Source of the DNA: Myxococcales bacterium
Lineage (GTDB): Bacteria; Myxococcota_A; Polyangia; Polyangiales; Polyangiaceae
Direction of reading: 5' to 3'
NCBI GenBank assembly: GCA_025359105.1
Contig: JANYHK010000077.1
Coordinates: 50,871-114,870, forward strand
Length of the DNA stretch: 64,000 nucleotides
Notes under the pieces: generated by a model
The model's database searches: none
What the model was told of the DNA's origin: nothing
Seen by the model: only the letters and a program-made list of their open reading frames with translations
Made by a program: the position numbers and the translations under genes
Shown here: piece after piece, positions 33,394 to 41,992 of the stretch
Numbering within the stretch: the first letter of the stretch is position 1
Layout: each line of letters starts with the position of its first letter

Positions 33394-34500
33394 TCAGTGG
33401 GTGCACACGATGCCGGTGTCGACGACGTCGACGCCGACGAGCAGCATCTCGCCGCCGGTGCCATCGGCGCCCATGACCTTGAGCTCGTGGCCGGCCCCCT
33501 TCCTGCCCTTCAAGCGTCCGAGCCAGAGCGACGCGACGCGTCCGTCCGGCAGGACGCAGGGGGAGTTGTCGTCGGAGTAGCGAGGCGCGGAGTCCTCCAT
33601 GGTCGTGGGCTCGTGATTCACGAGCGCAGGATCCTCGCCGGGCCGCGCGCGCCACACTTGCTCGGCGCCGCCCGCCCAGGTGCCTTCGAACACGATGGAC
33701 CCGTCGGGGGCGTACGCGGCGTGGTGATTCGCGCTCCGCTTGCCGTGGAGACTCATGGCGACCGCGACCCGGAGCCCCGCGCCGTCCAGCTCCACCTCGC
33801 AGATCGAGGTACCGAGACCCGAGCCGGGGTCGGTGCCGCAGTCGAAGAGGACGCGCTTTCCGTCCGGCGAGATGACCGGCTGCTGGTTGTACGTCGTTGG
33901 TGCGTTGGCGGTCAGGTTCACCGGCGACGACCAGCCGTCGCCCTGGCGCTCGACGGCGAACAGATCCATCGGATGAACGCCGTGTGCGGGGTAGACCACG
34001 GCCGCGCCGTGCGGGGCGACCGCATTGTGCACGCCGGGATGAATCACTTCGCCGTCCGCGACCATGACCTGAGCGCGGCATCCGCGCGCGTCCACGAGGG
34101 CCGCGCACGCGTCCTCGCCGCAGCCGAAACGGGTCGTCGTGACGACGAGCCACTCGCCTTCGGGGGAGCCGGTCACCATGTAGTCCTTGCCGGGCCCGAT
34201 GGCGTCGAGGGCCGCCGTCACGTCGAGCGGTCGCCTCCCCGCGCGCGCAGGCAAGCGATACGCATGGCCGTCGGGCAAGCGAAAGAGGACGTGCCCCGCG
34301 CCCGCGGCGTCGTCGGCGGGCGCCGGCGTTCCGCAACCCGGCGCGTGGCTCGTGAGCCAAACGCCCAGCGTGCTCTGCCTGGACTCGATAGATGTGACGA
34401 GCTCGGAGACGCCCGCGTCGAGTCGGCAGCCCGCCCCGCCCACGAGGCTCAGCGACACGACGAATCCGAGAAGAAGACGCCGGCGTCCCATGACCTGCAT
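33394..34500 (-). CDS. PD40/TolB-like beta-propeller lipoprotein
   Basis: A 368-residue lipoprotein with signal peptide ending SLVGGAGC. The body has PD40-type repeats with the recurring phrase 'SPDGKRVLFDCGTD' and 'APDGSIVFEGTW', typical of TolB-like propellers. The start at 34500 (MQV) or 34491 (MGR) is open; both have weak ribosome sites. It is separated from the FHA activator by only 45 bases but has its own upstream region with a compact cluster of GTTGC/GCAAC half-sites, so it may be separately controlled. Confidence 0.82.
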   Translation of the reverse strand: MQVMGRRRLLLGFVVSLSLVGGAGCRLDAGVSELVTSIESRQSTLGVWLTSHAPGCGTPAPADDAAGAGHVLFRLPDGHAYRLPARAGRRPLDVTAALDAIGPGKDYMVTGSPEGEWLVVTTTRFGCGEDACAALVDARGCRAQVMVADGEVIHPGVHNAVAPHGAAVVYPAHGVHPMDLFAVERQGDGWSSPVNLTANAPTTYNQQPVISPDGKRVLFDCGTDPGSGLGTSICEVELDGAGLRVAVAMSLHGKRSANHHAAYAPDGSIVFEGTWAGGAEQVWRARPGEDPALVNHEPTTMEDSAPRYSDDNSPCVLPDGRVASLWLGRLKGRKGAGHELKVMGADGTGGEMLLVGVDVVDTGIVCTH

Positions 34501-34531
34501 GTCTCACGTCAGTGCACGGCATGTTCCACGC

Positions 34532-34596
34532 GCAACCTGCCGTAACCGCAAGGGATCGACGTTGCGTCGGCCGCAACATGTTGCGACCCGTGCAAC
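34532..34596. promoter_or_regulatory. GTTGC/GCAAC operator cluster
   Basis: Five half-sites lie in 65 bases: GCAAC at 34532, GTTGC at 34561, GCAAC at 34573, GTTGC at 34580 and GCAAC at 34592. The last four are spaced 12, 7 and 12 bases apart, so 34561-34596 is symmetric around the perfect 14-base palindrome CGCAACATGTTGCG (34572-34585). This is the geometry of a high-affinity site for a dimeric or tetrameric regulator. It sits upstream of the propeller lipoprotein (minus strand) and directly after the stop of the pseudo-receiver gene. Confidence 0.65.
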
Positions 34597-34605
34597 GCGC
34601 GCAGC

Positions 34606-34971
34606 CTACGTCTTGGCCTTCCGCAGCATGGCCGCGGCGAACACGGCCGAGCGCAGGTGCGGCTCGAGCACCTTCGGATCCTCGCCGAGATCCCGGAGAA
34701 AGAGCAGCTGCGCATTCACCGCGGCCGCCACGTCTTCGAGCTGGTCGATGGCCTGCTCCGAGGGCTCGCCCCCGACGACGACCACGTGGGGTCGCACCGT
34801 CAGCATGCGCTGGGTCGCCTGCTCGGGAAATCGGCTGCGGACTACGGGCATCTGGCAAATCTCGGCGATGCGAAAGACCAGCGGGTCCGGCACCCCGATC
34901 AGCATCACGCAGTCGCTCGCGTGGAATTTGGAGGTGTCGTCCGGTGCCAAGATGCTACTCGCGCGCAGCAT
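34606..34971 (-). CDS. Degenerate receiver-like protein
   Basis: A 121-residue soluble protein. Strand-helix order (VMLIGVPDPLVFRIAEI, RPHVVVVGGEPS, AQLLFLRDL) resembles a CheY-like receiver fold, but the acidic pocket and the phosphorylatable Asp are not recognisable, so it would be a pseudo-receiver. It is divergent from a large kinase gene across 194 bases. Fold assignment is tentative; it could also be an unrelated alpha/beta protein. Confidence 0.6.
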   Translation of the reverse strand: MLRASSILAPDDTSKFHASDCVMLIGVPDPLVFRIAEICQMPVVRSRFPEQATQRMLTVRPHVVVVGGEPSEQAIDQLEDVAAAVNAQLLFLRDLGEDPKVLEPHLRSAVFAAAMLRKAKT

Positions 34972-35165
34972 CGCGCCGACGGGACCACAAGTCCAGCCCG
35001 CGCGCGCGTCGGCGGCTTAGCACGCTCCGCGCCATTGGACCGAGCGGCCGGCGAGCCCTCCCGCGTTTCCCCGAATGCTAGGGGCAGGAGGGTGCGGTAT
35101 CCTGGGCGGGAACGACTTTCGCACCGGCAGCTGGCGAACCGAGACCTGGGAGGCCCAAGGAGAGC

Positions 35166-37187
35166 GTGGCGGAGAACCAAGGAGACCAAGACTCCGAGAA
35201 GGGGCGCGAGTACCCCGTCTCGGTCGGAGACCTCGTCGACGACAAGTACCTGGTCGAGGACGTCATCGGCTCCTCGAGCATGAGTGTCGTCTTCGCGGCC
35301 CAGCACCTGCACCTTGCCCAGCGCGTTGCCATCAAGTTCCTCTTCGCCCCTGGCGGCGAGTGGACCAAAGAGGGCGTCGAGCGGTTCCGCGTCGAGGCCA
35401 GGACCATGGCCCGGGTCCGTAGCCCGCACGTCGTACGCATCCTGGATGTCGGAACGCACAAGAACGTCCCGTACATCGTGATGGAACACCTCGACGGGGA
35501 GGACCTGGCACGTATCTCGAGGACGACCGGCCCCATGACGTCCGCGCAAGCCGCCACGTACATGCTCCAGGCCGCCGAGGGGATCGCGGCGGTGCACGCC
35601 GCCGGCATCGTTCATCGGGACGTGAAACCCTCCAACCTCTTCGTGACCGACGAGGGCGGCGGAACCTGGCTCCTCAAGGTCATCGATTTCGGGATCGCGA
35701 AGTACCGCGGCCAGGACAAGTGGATTCATCACCGGGACGGATCGCTCACCGAGACGGCGACCCTGGTCGGTTCGCCCCGCTACATGTCTCCGGAGCAGAT
35801 CACCGACGCCAGGGACGTGGACGGTCGCGCCGACATCTGGTCGCTGGGCGTCATCACGCACGAGCTCATCACCGGCAAGCGACTTATCCCCGGCGGCAGC
35901 ATCAGCGAGGTCCTCGTGAAGGTCCTCACGAGCCCGATTCCGCCCCTCGCCGGAGTGCCCTCGGCCTTCGCGGTGGCGATCTCGAAGGCGCTCTCGCGCG
36001 ACCGAAGCGAGCGCACCGCGACGATCGCGGAATTTGCCCGCGATCTGGCGCCGTTCACCGGGACCGACCAGAGCGAGCGTCTCGCGCGCATCAGCCGCAC
36101 CCGCAGCGGCTTTCGACCGGCCGTGAGCGCAAAGGAGCTCATCGCCAGCTCACGGCCGCCCGCCGCGCCGGCGGCTCCGATCGGGGGGGCCACCGAGAAG
36201 ATCCACGCGACCCAGCTGGAATCCGAGCAGAGCAAGAAGGGGTCGGAGGGCGAGCGAGTCCTCGAGACCGACGATGGGCCGTCGCAGATCGAGCTCGACG
36301 TTTCGCCGGGGAACCCCATCCAGCGGGGAGCGCCCAACGTGATCGCGACGGCGTCGCCCATCACACGCATCGCGCCGGCCGTTCGCGCGGTCGACCCCGT
36401 CGAGGCGCGCCTGCTTGCCCGATTCGGCCCCCCGCCGAAGCACTGGTGGCAGGCGCCGGCTTACGCTCGCCGCGTCCAGGCGCGGCGGATCGAGCTCAAC
36501 CAGGAGCTGCAGACCGCGGGGCAACATCACCAGGCTGCCAGGAGCGCCTTCGAGGATTTGCTCGTCTCGGTGGCGCGGCGCGCCGCGGCCGAGATCGCCA
36601 CCATGGCGAAGCCGCCACGGACCTCCTACTTGAAGGGGATCGAGCGAATTGCCAAGCGAGAGGCCGAGCTCGCCGAGAAGGACGCCGCCGTCGCCGCCGC
36701 GACGGCGCGGCAAGAGAGCACGCTGAAGATGCTGGGCTCGAAGGCCGAGACACTGCGGCAGCAGCTGCAGGCGGCGACGGAGTCGGGGCCGCAGTCGGGG
36801 CCGCAGTCGAGCGAGCTCCAGGCGCAGCTCGCCGCGGTCGAGCACGAGCTGGTAGCCGTGAGCAGCGTGCAATACGGCGCCTCCTCCAGTCGAGACCCTG
36901 CCGTCGAGGAGGCACGCGCGGCGTTCCGTGCGACGTGCATAGACTTCGCCATGCACGTACTCCAGGACGAGTTCAATTTCGGCAGCGAGTACCAGGAGCA
37001 GCGTGATCGCGCGATGCTCCTGGGCGACGCCGCGGCGCACGCCGACCAGAAGGCCGCGATGTGCCGCGCCGCGCTCGGAACGTGCGACCAGCGCGCGATG
37101 CTGGTGGGGCGGATCGTCGTGGCGGCCGCGCTCGGCGTCGCGGCGCTGGTGGGGCTCGGGCTCGGGCTCCTTCTGGCGCTGCGCTAG
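35166..37187 (+). CDS. Large Ser/Thr kinase with coiled-coil tail and membrane anchor
   Basis: A 673-residue kinase, GTG start, with an aaggag very close (three bases) upstream. The kinase domain spans about residues 25-300: the catalytic loop VHRDVKPSN, DFG in VIDFGIAK and GSPRYMSPEQ are normal, and the ATP Lys is in VAIKFL, but the glycine loop is IGSSSMSVVF with only one of three glycines. A disordered stretch (~310-420) leads to a helical coiled-coil region (~440-600, with a tandem SGPQSGPQS) and a C-terminal transmembrane helix (IVVAAALGVAALVGLGLGLLLALR). Dimerisation through the coiled coil at the membrane is plausible. Confidence 0.93.
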   Translation: MAENQGDQDSEKGREYPVSVGDLVDDKYLVEDVIGSSSMSVVFAAQHLHLAQRVAIKFLFAPGGEWTKEGVERFRVEARTMARVRSPHVVRILDVGTHKNVPYIVMEHLDGEDLARISRTTGPMTSAQAATYMLQAAEGIAAVHAAGIVHRDVKPSNLFVTDEGGGTWLLKVIDFGIAKYRGQDKWIHHRDGSLTETATLVGSPRYMSPEQITDARDVDGRADIWSLGVITHELITGKRLIPGGSISEVLVKVLTSPIPPLAGVPSAFAVAISKALSRDRSERTATIAEFARDLAPFTGTDQSERLARISRTRSGFRPAVSAKELIASSRPPAAPAAPIGGATEKIHATQLESEQSKKGSEGERVLETDDGPSQIELDVSPGNPIQRGAPNVIATASPITRIAPAVRAVDPVEARLLARFGPPPKHWWQAPAYARRVQARRIELNQELQTAGQHHQAARSAFEDLLVSVARRAAAEIATMAKPPRTSYLKGIERIAKREAELAEKDAAVAAATARQESTLKMLGSKAETLRQQLQAATESGPQSGPQSSELQAQLAAVEHELVAVSSVQYGASSSRDPAVEEARAAFRATCIDFAMHVLQDEFNFGSEYQEQRDRAMLLGDAAAHADQKAAMCRAALGTCDQRAMLVGRIVVAAALGVAALVGLGLGLLLALR

Positions 37188-37223
37188 ACGCGCATCGCCA
37201 GCGTCCTTGGGAGGGAGCGGTTG

Positions 37224-37970
37224 CTAGATAGCCTTCTTCTGGGCCGCGACCGCCGCGAGGTACCGCATCACCGTCTCCTTCAGCCCCAGCTCGAGCGCGT
37301 CGGCCACCAGAGCGTGCCCGATCGATACCTCCGCGACTTGCGCGACCCGTGCCAGGAACGGCGCGAGGTTCTGGAGGTTGAGATCGTGCCCGGCGTTCAC
37401 CTCCAGGCCGAGCTCCCGCGCGCGCTCCGCCGCTGCCGCGTAGGGGCCGGCCGCGTCCTTATCGCCCCGCGCGAAGGCGGCGGCGTACGGCTCGGTGTAG
37501 AGCTCGACGCGATCGGCCCCGACCTTCTTCGCGAGATCCATCCCCGCGGGGACCGCGTCCATGAAGAGGCTGACACGTGCGCCAAGCTGCTTCAGCCTCG
37601 CGATGACCGGGGCGAGCCGCTCGGCGTCCTTCGCCAGGTTCCAGCCCTGGTCGCTCGTGAGCGCCTCGGGCGTGTCGGGCACGAGCGTCGCCTGCGTCGG
37701 GCGCGCCTTCTCGACGAGCGGCATGTAGTCGAGGAACGGGTTGCCCTCGATGTTCAACTCACGGCCCGGGTACTCTGCGAGAAGCGCGCCGATCGCGTCG
37801 ACGTCGCCCGGCTTGATGTGCCGCTGGTCGGGGCGCGGGTGGACGGTGATGCCGTGGGCGCCGGCGTCCAGACAAATGCGTGCGCAATGCACGACGCTGG
37901 GGATGTCCAGGCTCGGCCGGGTGTTCCGCAGCGTGGCGACCTTGTTCACGTTGACCGAGAGCTTCGTCAT
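37224..37970 (-). CDS. pdxJ: Pyridoxine 5'-phosphate synthase
   Basis: PdxJ condenses 1-deoxyxylulose 5-phosphate with 3-amino-2-oxopropyl phosphate to make pyridoxine phosphate. The 248 residues follow the family closely: LSVNVNKVATLRN at the start (with the active-site Asn/Lys), HGITVHPRPDQRHI, NIEGNP, the EVNAGHDLN segment and the phosphate-binding EVSIGHALVADAL near the C-terminus. It is divergent from acpS with 51 bases between, an arrangement (pdxJ beside acpS) found in many Proteobacteria, though usually in the same direction. Confidence 0.97.
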   Translation of the reverse strand: MTKLSVNVNKVATLRNTRPSLDIPSVVHCARICLDAGAHGITVHPRPDQRHIKPGDVDAIGALLAEYPGRELNIEGNPFLDYMPLVEKARPTQATLVPDTPEALTSDQGWNLAKDAERLAPVIARLKQLGARVSLFMDAVPAGMDLAKKVGADRVELYTEPYAAAFARGDKDAAGPYAAAAERARELGLEVNAGHDLNLQNLAPFLARVAQVAEVSIGHALVADALELGLKETVMRYLAAVAAQKKAI

Positions 37971-38021
37971 GGAGCGGCCAGCTTAACCCGCGCCAGCGGA
38001 CTCGTGTACCCTTGCACGACG

Positions 38022-38399
38022 ATGATCGTGGGGATCGGAGTGGACGTGTGCTCGATTGAGCGCATGAAAAAGGCGCTCGAGCGGCACGGCGAGCGCTTCT
38101 TCGCGCGCATCTGCAGCGAGCGCGAGCGCAAAGACCTGGAGGGGCGCGAGCCGGCCACCGCGCTCGCCGGCCGCTTCGCCGCGAAGGAGGCGTTTGCCAA
38201 GGCGCTCGACGGCGCGCGCGGCGTCGCGTGGCACGACGTCGAGGTGCGGCGCCTGCCCAGCGGCAGGCCCGTGCTCGAGCTCCGCGGCACCGCCACGGAC
38301 GCCGTCGTACGCTTCGGCGCCGACCGATGGCACGTGAGCATCAGCCACGACGCGGGCGTGGCCGTCGCGACCGTCGTCCTCGAGAAGGTGGCGGCATGA
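38022..38399 (+). CDS. acpS: Holo-[acyl-carrier-protein] synthase
   Basis: AcpS transfers 4'-phosphopantetheine from CoA to acyl carrier protein. The 125 residues show the magnesium-binding start GIGVDVCSIERM, the FAAKEAFAKAL signature with the catalytic Glu, and the WHVSISHDAGVAVATVVLE C-terminus. Size and motif match group I AcpS. Its stop overlaps the ATG of nnr by four bases, so the two are coupled. Confidence 0.97.
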   Translation: MIVGIGVDVCSIERMKKALERHGERFFARICSERERKDLEGREPATALAGRFAAKEAFAKALDGARGVAWHDVEVRRLPSGRPVLELRGTATDAVVRFGADRWHVSISHDAGVAVATVVLEKVAA

Positions 38400-39916
38400 T
38401 CCCCGTCCTCTCGCGGGATCAGATGCGCGCGTTCGATGCGCACGCGATCGAGGTATGCCACGTCCCAAGCATCGTCCTGATGGAAAACGCGGGCCGCGGC
38501 GCTGCGGACGTCATCGTGAAGGAGCCACTATCCCACGGCGTCGTCATCGTCTGCGGCACCGGCAACAACGGTGGCGACGGCTTCGTCGTGGCCCGGCACC
38601 TCCTCGCGCGCGGGATCGCGGTGGAGACCTGGCTCGTCGGCAGCGCAGCGCGCATGAGCGACGACGCACGCAAGAACCACGACGCCTGGCTCGGCGTGGG
38701 CGGTCACGTGCACACGGTCGATCCTGCGAAGGGCGTCAAAGAGCTCGACGACGCCATCGCCGCGGCCAGCGTCGTCGTCGATGCGCTGTTCGGAACGGGC
38801 CTCGATCGCCCCATCGCCCCGCCGCTGTCGCTCGTCGTGGAGGCGATCAATCGTGCCCCCGCGCGCACCGTCGCACTCGATCTGCCGAGCGGGCTCGACG
38901 CCGAGACCGGCCGCGTCCTCGGCATCGCCGTGCGCGCGGACGTCACGGTCACGTTCGCGCACTACAAGACAGGGATCCTCACGCCAGGCGGTGCGCGGCG
39001 CTGCGGGCGGGTGCACGTCGTCGACATCGGCGTCCCCGCGTCGCTGATCGTGCACACCGGGCAAGCGGCGGAGGTCGTCGAGCGCGACGACGTCGCGCGC
39101 TGGATGGGCCGTCGCCCCGCCGACGCGCACAAGCACTCGGTCGGGCACGTGGTCGTCTTCGCCGGCTCGCCCGGCAAGGTCGGGGCGTCGCTCATGGTCG
39201 CCGCCGGTGCGCTGCGCGCAGGCGCCGGCGCCGTCACCATCGCGACGTGGGAAGAGGCCGCGCACGCGCTCGAAGCGCGCGTCGTCGAGGCGATGACCGC
39301 GCGCATCGGCACCGATCCCGCGTCGATCGATCGCGCGCTCGCAGGTAAGCACGCCGTCGTGATCGGCCCCGGCTTCGGCACCGGCGCCGACGCCGAGGCG
39401 GTGCTCGGCCACGTGCTCGCGAGCTACGAGGGGCCCGTCGTCCTCGACGCCGACGCGATCACCATCGTGGCGCGGACGCCGGAGCTGCTCGAGCGCGCGA
39501 AGCGGACGCCGGTCCTGACACCCCACTCGGGTGAGATGGCGCGCCTCCTCGGCGGAAGGGCGCGCGACGTCGAAGCGGATCGCTTCGCGGCCGCGCGCGG
39601 CGTCGCGGCGAAGACCCGCGGCGTGGTCCTGCTGAAGGGACCGCACACCCTCATCGCGACGCCGGCGGGCCGCGTCGTCATCAACCCGAGCGGCAACCCC
39701 GCCCTGGCCACCGCCGGCAGCGGCGACGTCCTCGCCGGGATCCTCGGCGCCATCTCGTGCAACGCGCAGGCGTTCGAGGCGGCGTCGGCGGCCGCGTACG
39801 TGCACGGCGCCGCGGCGGACGCGTGGCAAGCCACGCATGGAGGCGCCGATCGTGGAATGCTCGCGACCGAGATCGCCGAGCACGTCCCAGGGGTCCTGGC
39901 GGGCCTCCTGCGCTGA
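38396..39916 (+). CDS. nnr: Bifunctional NAD(P)H-hydrate repair enzyme
   Basis: A 506-residue fusion of the two NAD(P)H repair enzymes. Residues ~1-215 are the epimerase (YjeF_N domain: CGTGNNGGDGFVVARHL, DALFGTGL, LPSGLDAETG) and ~230-500 the ADP/ATP-dependent dehydratase (NSVGHVVVFAGSPGK-like start, IGPGFGTG, LDADAI, LTPHSGEMARLL, and the ATP site NPALATAGSGDVLAG). They restore damaged NADHX/NADPHX. Fused forms are common in bacteria. It follows acpS with an ATGA overlap. Confidence 0.96.
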   Translation: MIPVLSRDQMRAFDAHAIEVCHVPSIVLMENAGRGAADVIVKEPLSHGVVIVCGTGNNGGDGFVVARHLLARGIAVETWLVGSAARMSDDARKNHDAWLGVGGHVHTVDPAKGVKELDDAIAAASVVVDALFGTGLDRPIAPPLSLVVEAINRAPARTVALDLPSGLDAETGRVLGIAVRADVTVTFAHYKTGILTPGGARRCGRVHVVDIGVPASLIVHTGQAAEVVERDDVARWMGRRPADAHKHSVGHVVVFAGSPGKVGASLMVAAGALRAGAGAVTIATWEEAAHALEARVVEAMTARIGTDPASIDRALAGKHAVVIGPGFGTGADAEAVLGHVLASYEGPVVLDADAITIVARTPELLERAKRTPVLTPHSGEMARLLGGRARDVEADRFAAARGVAAKTRGVVLLKGPHTLIATPAGRVVINPSGNPALATAGSGDVLAGILGAISCNAQAFEAASAAAYVHGAAADAWQATHGGADRGMLATEIAEHVPGVLAGLLR

Positions 39917-40031
39917 CCTCCGGCGCGAGGTGGCTCCCTCGCCGGCGAAATTCCTGGCCGCCGCGTGGAATGGAGTCGCCCCCCGCCCACGCCGCGATTC
40001 CACACGGACACAGCCCCGGCGGCGCGCGGAC

Positions 40032-40068
40032 GAAATCGTGAATGATTTCCTGCCACAGAACTGTGGCA
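40032..40068. promoter_or_regulatory. Two adjacent perfect palindromes upstream of the ECF sigma gene
   Basis: GAAATC-N6-GATTTC lies at 40032-40049 and TGCCACAG-aa-CTGTGGCA at 40051-40068, one base apart. The second has perfect 8-base arms and overlaps the -24 element of the predicted sigma-54 promoter. Two different palindromes side by side suggest two regulators, one placed like an enhancer-proximal site and the other able to block the promoter. Confidence 0.6.
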
Positions 40069-40078
40069 CCGGCGTTGC
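40064..40078 (+). promoter_or_regulatory. Sigma-54 (-24/-12) promoter
   Basis: TGGCACCGGCGTTGC matches the consensus TGGCAC-N5-TTGC exactly, with the invariant GG and GC ten bases apart. The predicted start is near 40090, just ahead of the ggagg ribosome site (40092-40096) of the ECF sigma gene that starts at 40103. Function needs an activator such as the FHA protein encoded at 31936-33348, but no link is proven. Confidence 0.65.
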
Positions 40079-40102
40079 GATGCATCCCCTCGGAGGATGC
40101 AG

Positions 40103-40687
40103 ATGCCGACCGCTTCACCCGCTTCTTCGTTTGCCGCGCCGAGCTTTCCGAACCGTCCCCGTCGCGAGCCGGTGATCGCCCACGACTTCCGCTCCCTTCA
40201 GGCGGGGCTCGTCTCGATGATCCCCGAGCTGCGCGGGCGTGCGCTGCGCCTGGCCCAGAGCGCGGCGACGGCCGACGATCTCGTGCAGGACACGATCGAG
40301 CGCGCCCTGAAGTTCGCCGATCAATACGAGCGCGGCACCAACCTGCGCGCGTGGGCGCAGCAGATCCTCTTCAGCGTCTTCGTCACGCGCTACCGCCGCG
40401 CGCGCCGCGAGCGCAACGCTCTGCGGGTGCTCGCCGTCGACCCTTGCGCGTGGACCACCCCCGAGCGCTTCGCGCCGCCCGACGCGTCGGCGCCGCTCAC
40501 CCCCAGCACCAAGGAGCGGCTCGACTCGCTGCCCCCCGGCTTTCGCTCCGTCGTCACCCTCGTCGATCTCGAGCAGCGCTCGTACCGCGAGGCCGCCAGC
40601 GAGCTCGGCCTGCCCGTCGGCACCGTCATGAGCCGCCTGCACCGCGGCCGCAAGATGCTCGCGAGCAAGATGGCGGAAGCTGCGTGA
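40103..40687 (+). CDS. ECF-type RNA polymerase sigma factor
   Basis: A 194-residue sigma-70 family protein with only regions 2 and 4. Region 2 shows RALRLAQSAATADDLVQDTIERALKFADQYE-type helices (here cited in part: ADDLVQDTIERAL) and WAQQILFSVFVTRYRR. Region 4 shows LPPGFRSVVTLVDLEQRSY, then the helix-turn-helix GLPVGTVMSRLHRGRKML. I chose the ATG at 40103, not 40097, because ggagg directly abuts 40097 and is six bases from 40103. No classical anti-sigma gene is adjacent; the next gene 30 bases on is a zinc-ribbon membrane protein that may take that role. Confidence 0.93.
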   Translation: MPTASPASSFAAPSFPNRPRREPVIAHDFRSLQAGLVSMIPELRGRALRLAQSAATADDLVQDTIERALKFADQYERGTNLRAWAQQILFSVFVTRYRRARRERNALRVLAVDPCAWTTPERFAPPDASAPLTPSTKERLDSLPPGFRSVVTLVDLEQRSYREAASELGLPVGTVMSRLHRGRKMLASKMAEAA

Positions 40688-40717
40688 ACGCGCGCGTACG
40701 GCTATGATCGCCGGAGC

Positions 40718-41977
40718 GTGGAGCTCGTCGACCTGAAATGCCAGCAGTGCGGTGCGTCGCTGCCGCCGCGGCCCGAGGGCGGCGTGTACCGCTGCGCCTA
40801 TTGCGGCCACGCGTACGAGCCGGCCCCCGCGCCGGCGCCGCAGGTCCTGCGGATCCAGATCGAGGCGCCCGTGCAGGCCGTCTCGTCTGCCCGGACAGGC
40901 GGTGGCCGCGCGTCGAACGGAGCGCGCGGCGTCGGTTGTCTGGTGCCGCTCCTCGTCGCCGCAGGCATCTTCGTCTACTTCCAGACGAGCCGCAGCGGTG
41001 CCGTGCACGGGCTCACGCCCACGAGCCCCGGCTCGAGCCTCTTCGCGCCCCACGAGCGCCTCTACTGGGACAGCGTCGGCGGCGCGCCCCAGGGCGCCGT
41101 GATCGGTGGCGCCCCAGCCGCGGTCGGACGCATCCGCGTCGCGGGCGAGGACCAGCTCTTCATCGTCTCGCTCGTCCCGGCGACGGCGAGCATCGGTTGG
41201 CGCTTCGGCCCGCTGGGGAGTTACAGCCAGGGCTACCAGGCGACCAGGTTCTTCGTTCAAGGCGATCGCGTCGTCGTCTCCGACTACAGATCCCTCGTCC
41301 ACCTCGTCGACGTCCAGACCGGCAAGGAGGTCGGACAAGCAAAGCTCACCGATCGCGTCGAGCGAATGTGCTCTGCCGGCGCCGCCTCCGTGTGGGTCGG
41401 CACCGTCGACAAGCGCGGGACGGTCGTGGACGTGCACTCCGGCGCGACGCACGAAGGGCCGCGCCCTGTCGCCGGCTGCGAAGACGAGTGGTCGGCGCGC
41501 ACCCGGCACGGCGGAAAAGACGCAGTGCCCAAGGTCCCTGGCTTCGCCGCGCGCCACACGCGCATGGACGGCGACGTCGGCGTGGTCGGCGGCACCAAGT
41601 CGCCAGGTACCGAGATCCCCATGGCGGCCGGCTTCGACCCCAAGAGTGGCGCTGTGCGATGGACGGTGACGCTGCCGACCGTGGATCCGTCGCTCGTGCG
41701 ACCACGCTCGAACGAGCACGACGCGCTCGCGCCCGGCCTCTACGTCACGACCTGGGGCAGCGGCAGCAAGGGGTGGCACATCTCCGCGCTCGAGCCGCGC
41801 TCCGGCGCCCGCATCTGGGACACAGAGCTCCCGCGCATCTTCGCGGTGGACTCGATCGACGCGATCGTCGCGAGCGGCGGCTGGGTCTACGTCGTGCGCA
41901 CGTCGTCGCTCGCCATCCTGAACGGCACGACGGGCAAGCTCGTCGGCGCGATCGGCGACGAGACGTACGAGAAGTGA
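40718..41977 (+). CDS. Zinc-ribbon membrane protein with periplasmic beta-propeller
   Basis: A 419-residue protein with three parts. Residues 8-29 form a zinc ribbon (C8-x2-C11 and C26-x2-C29). A Pro-rich linker leads to one transmembrane helix at about 70-88 (VGCLVPLLVAAGIFVYF). The remaining ~330 residues, outside the cytoplasm by topology, have PQQ-like beta-propeller repeats (VHLVDVQTGKEVG, GFDPKSGAVRWTVTLP, ALEPRSGARIWDTELP, AILNGTTGKLVGAI). It starts with GTG 30 bases after the ECF sigma gene, so it may be a regulator or sensor of that sigma factor. Confidence 0.82.
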   Translation: MELVDLKCQQCGASLPPRPEGGVYRCAYCGHAYEPAPAPAPQVLRIQIEAPVQAVSSARTGGGRASNGARGVGCLVPLLVAAGIFVYFQTSRSGAVHGLTPTSPGSSLFAPHERLYWDSVGGAPQGAVIGGAPAAVGRIRVAGEDQLFIVSLVPATASIGWRFGPLGSYSQGYQATRFFVQGDRVVVSDYRSLVHLVDVQTGKEVGQAKLTDRVERMCSAGAASVWVGTVDKRGTVVDVHSGATHEGPRPVAGCEDEWSARTRHGGKDAVPKVPGFAARHTRMDGDVGVVGGTKSPGTEIPMAAGFDPKSGAVRWTVTLPTVDPSLVRPRSNEHDALAPGLYVTTWGSGSKGWHISALEPRSGARIWDTELPRIFAVDSIDAIVASGGWVYVVRTSSLAILNGTTGKLVGAIGDETYEK

Positions 41978-41992
41978 CGATCCGCGAGGTGG

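Noticed and set aside
31945..34545. Long open frame on the plus strand opposite the FHA activator and propeller lipoprotein
   Set aside because: It is antisense to two confidently assigned genes, is rich in Arg/Ala as expected of shadow frames in GC-rich DNA, and shows no domain.
36781..36816. Short tandem repeat in the large kinase gene as a regulatory or mobile repeat
   Set aside because: It is an in-frame duplication (SGPQSGPQS) inside a linker and needs no further explanation.
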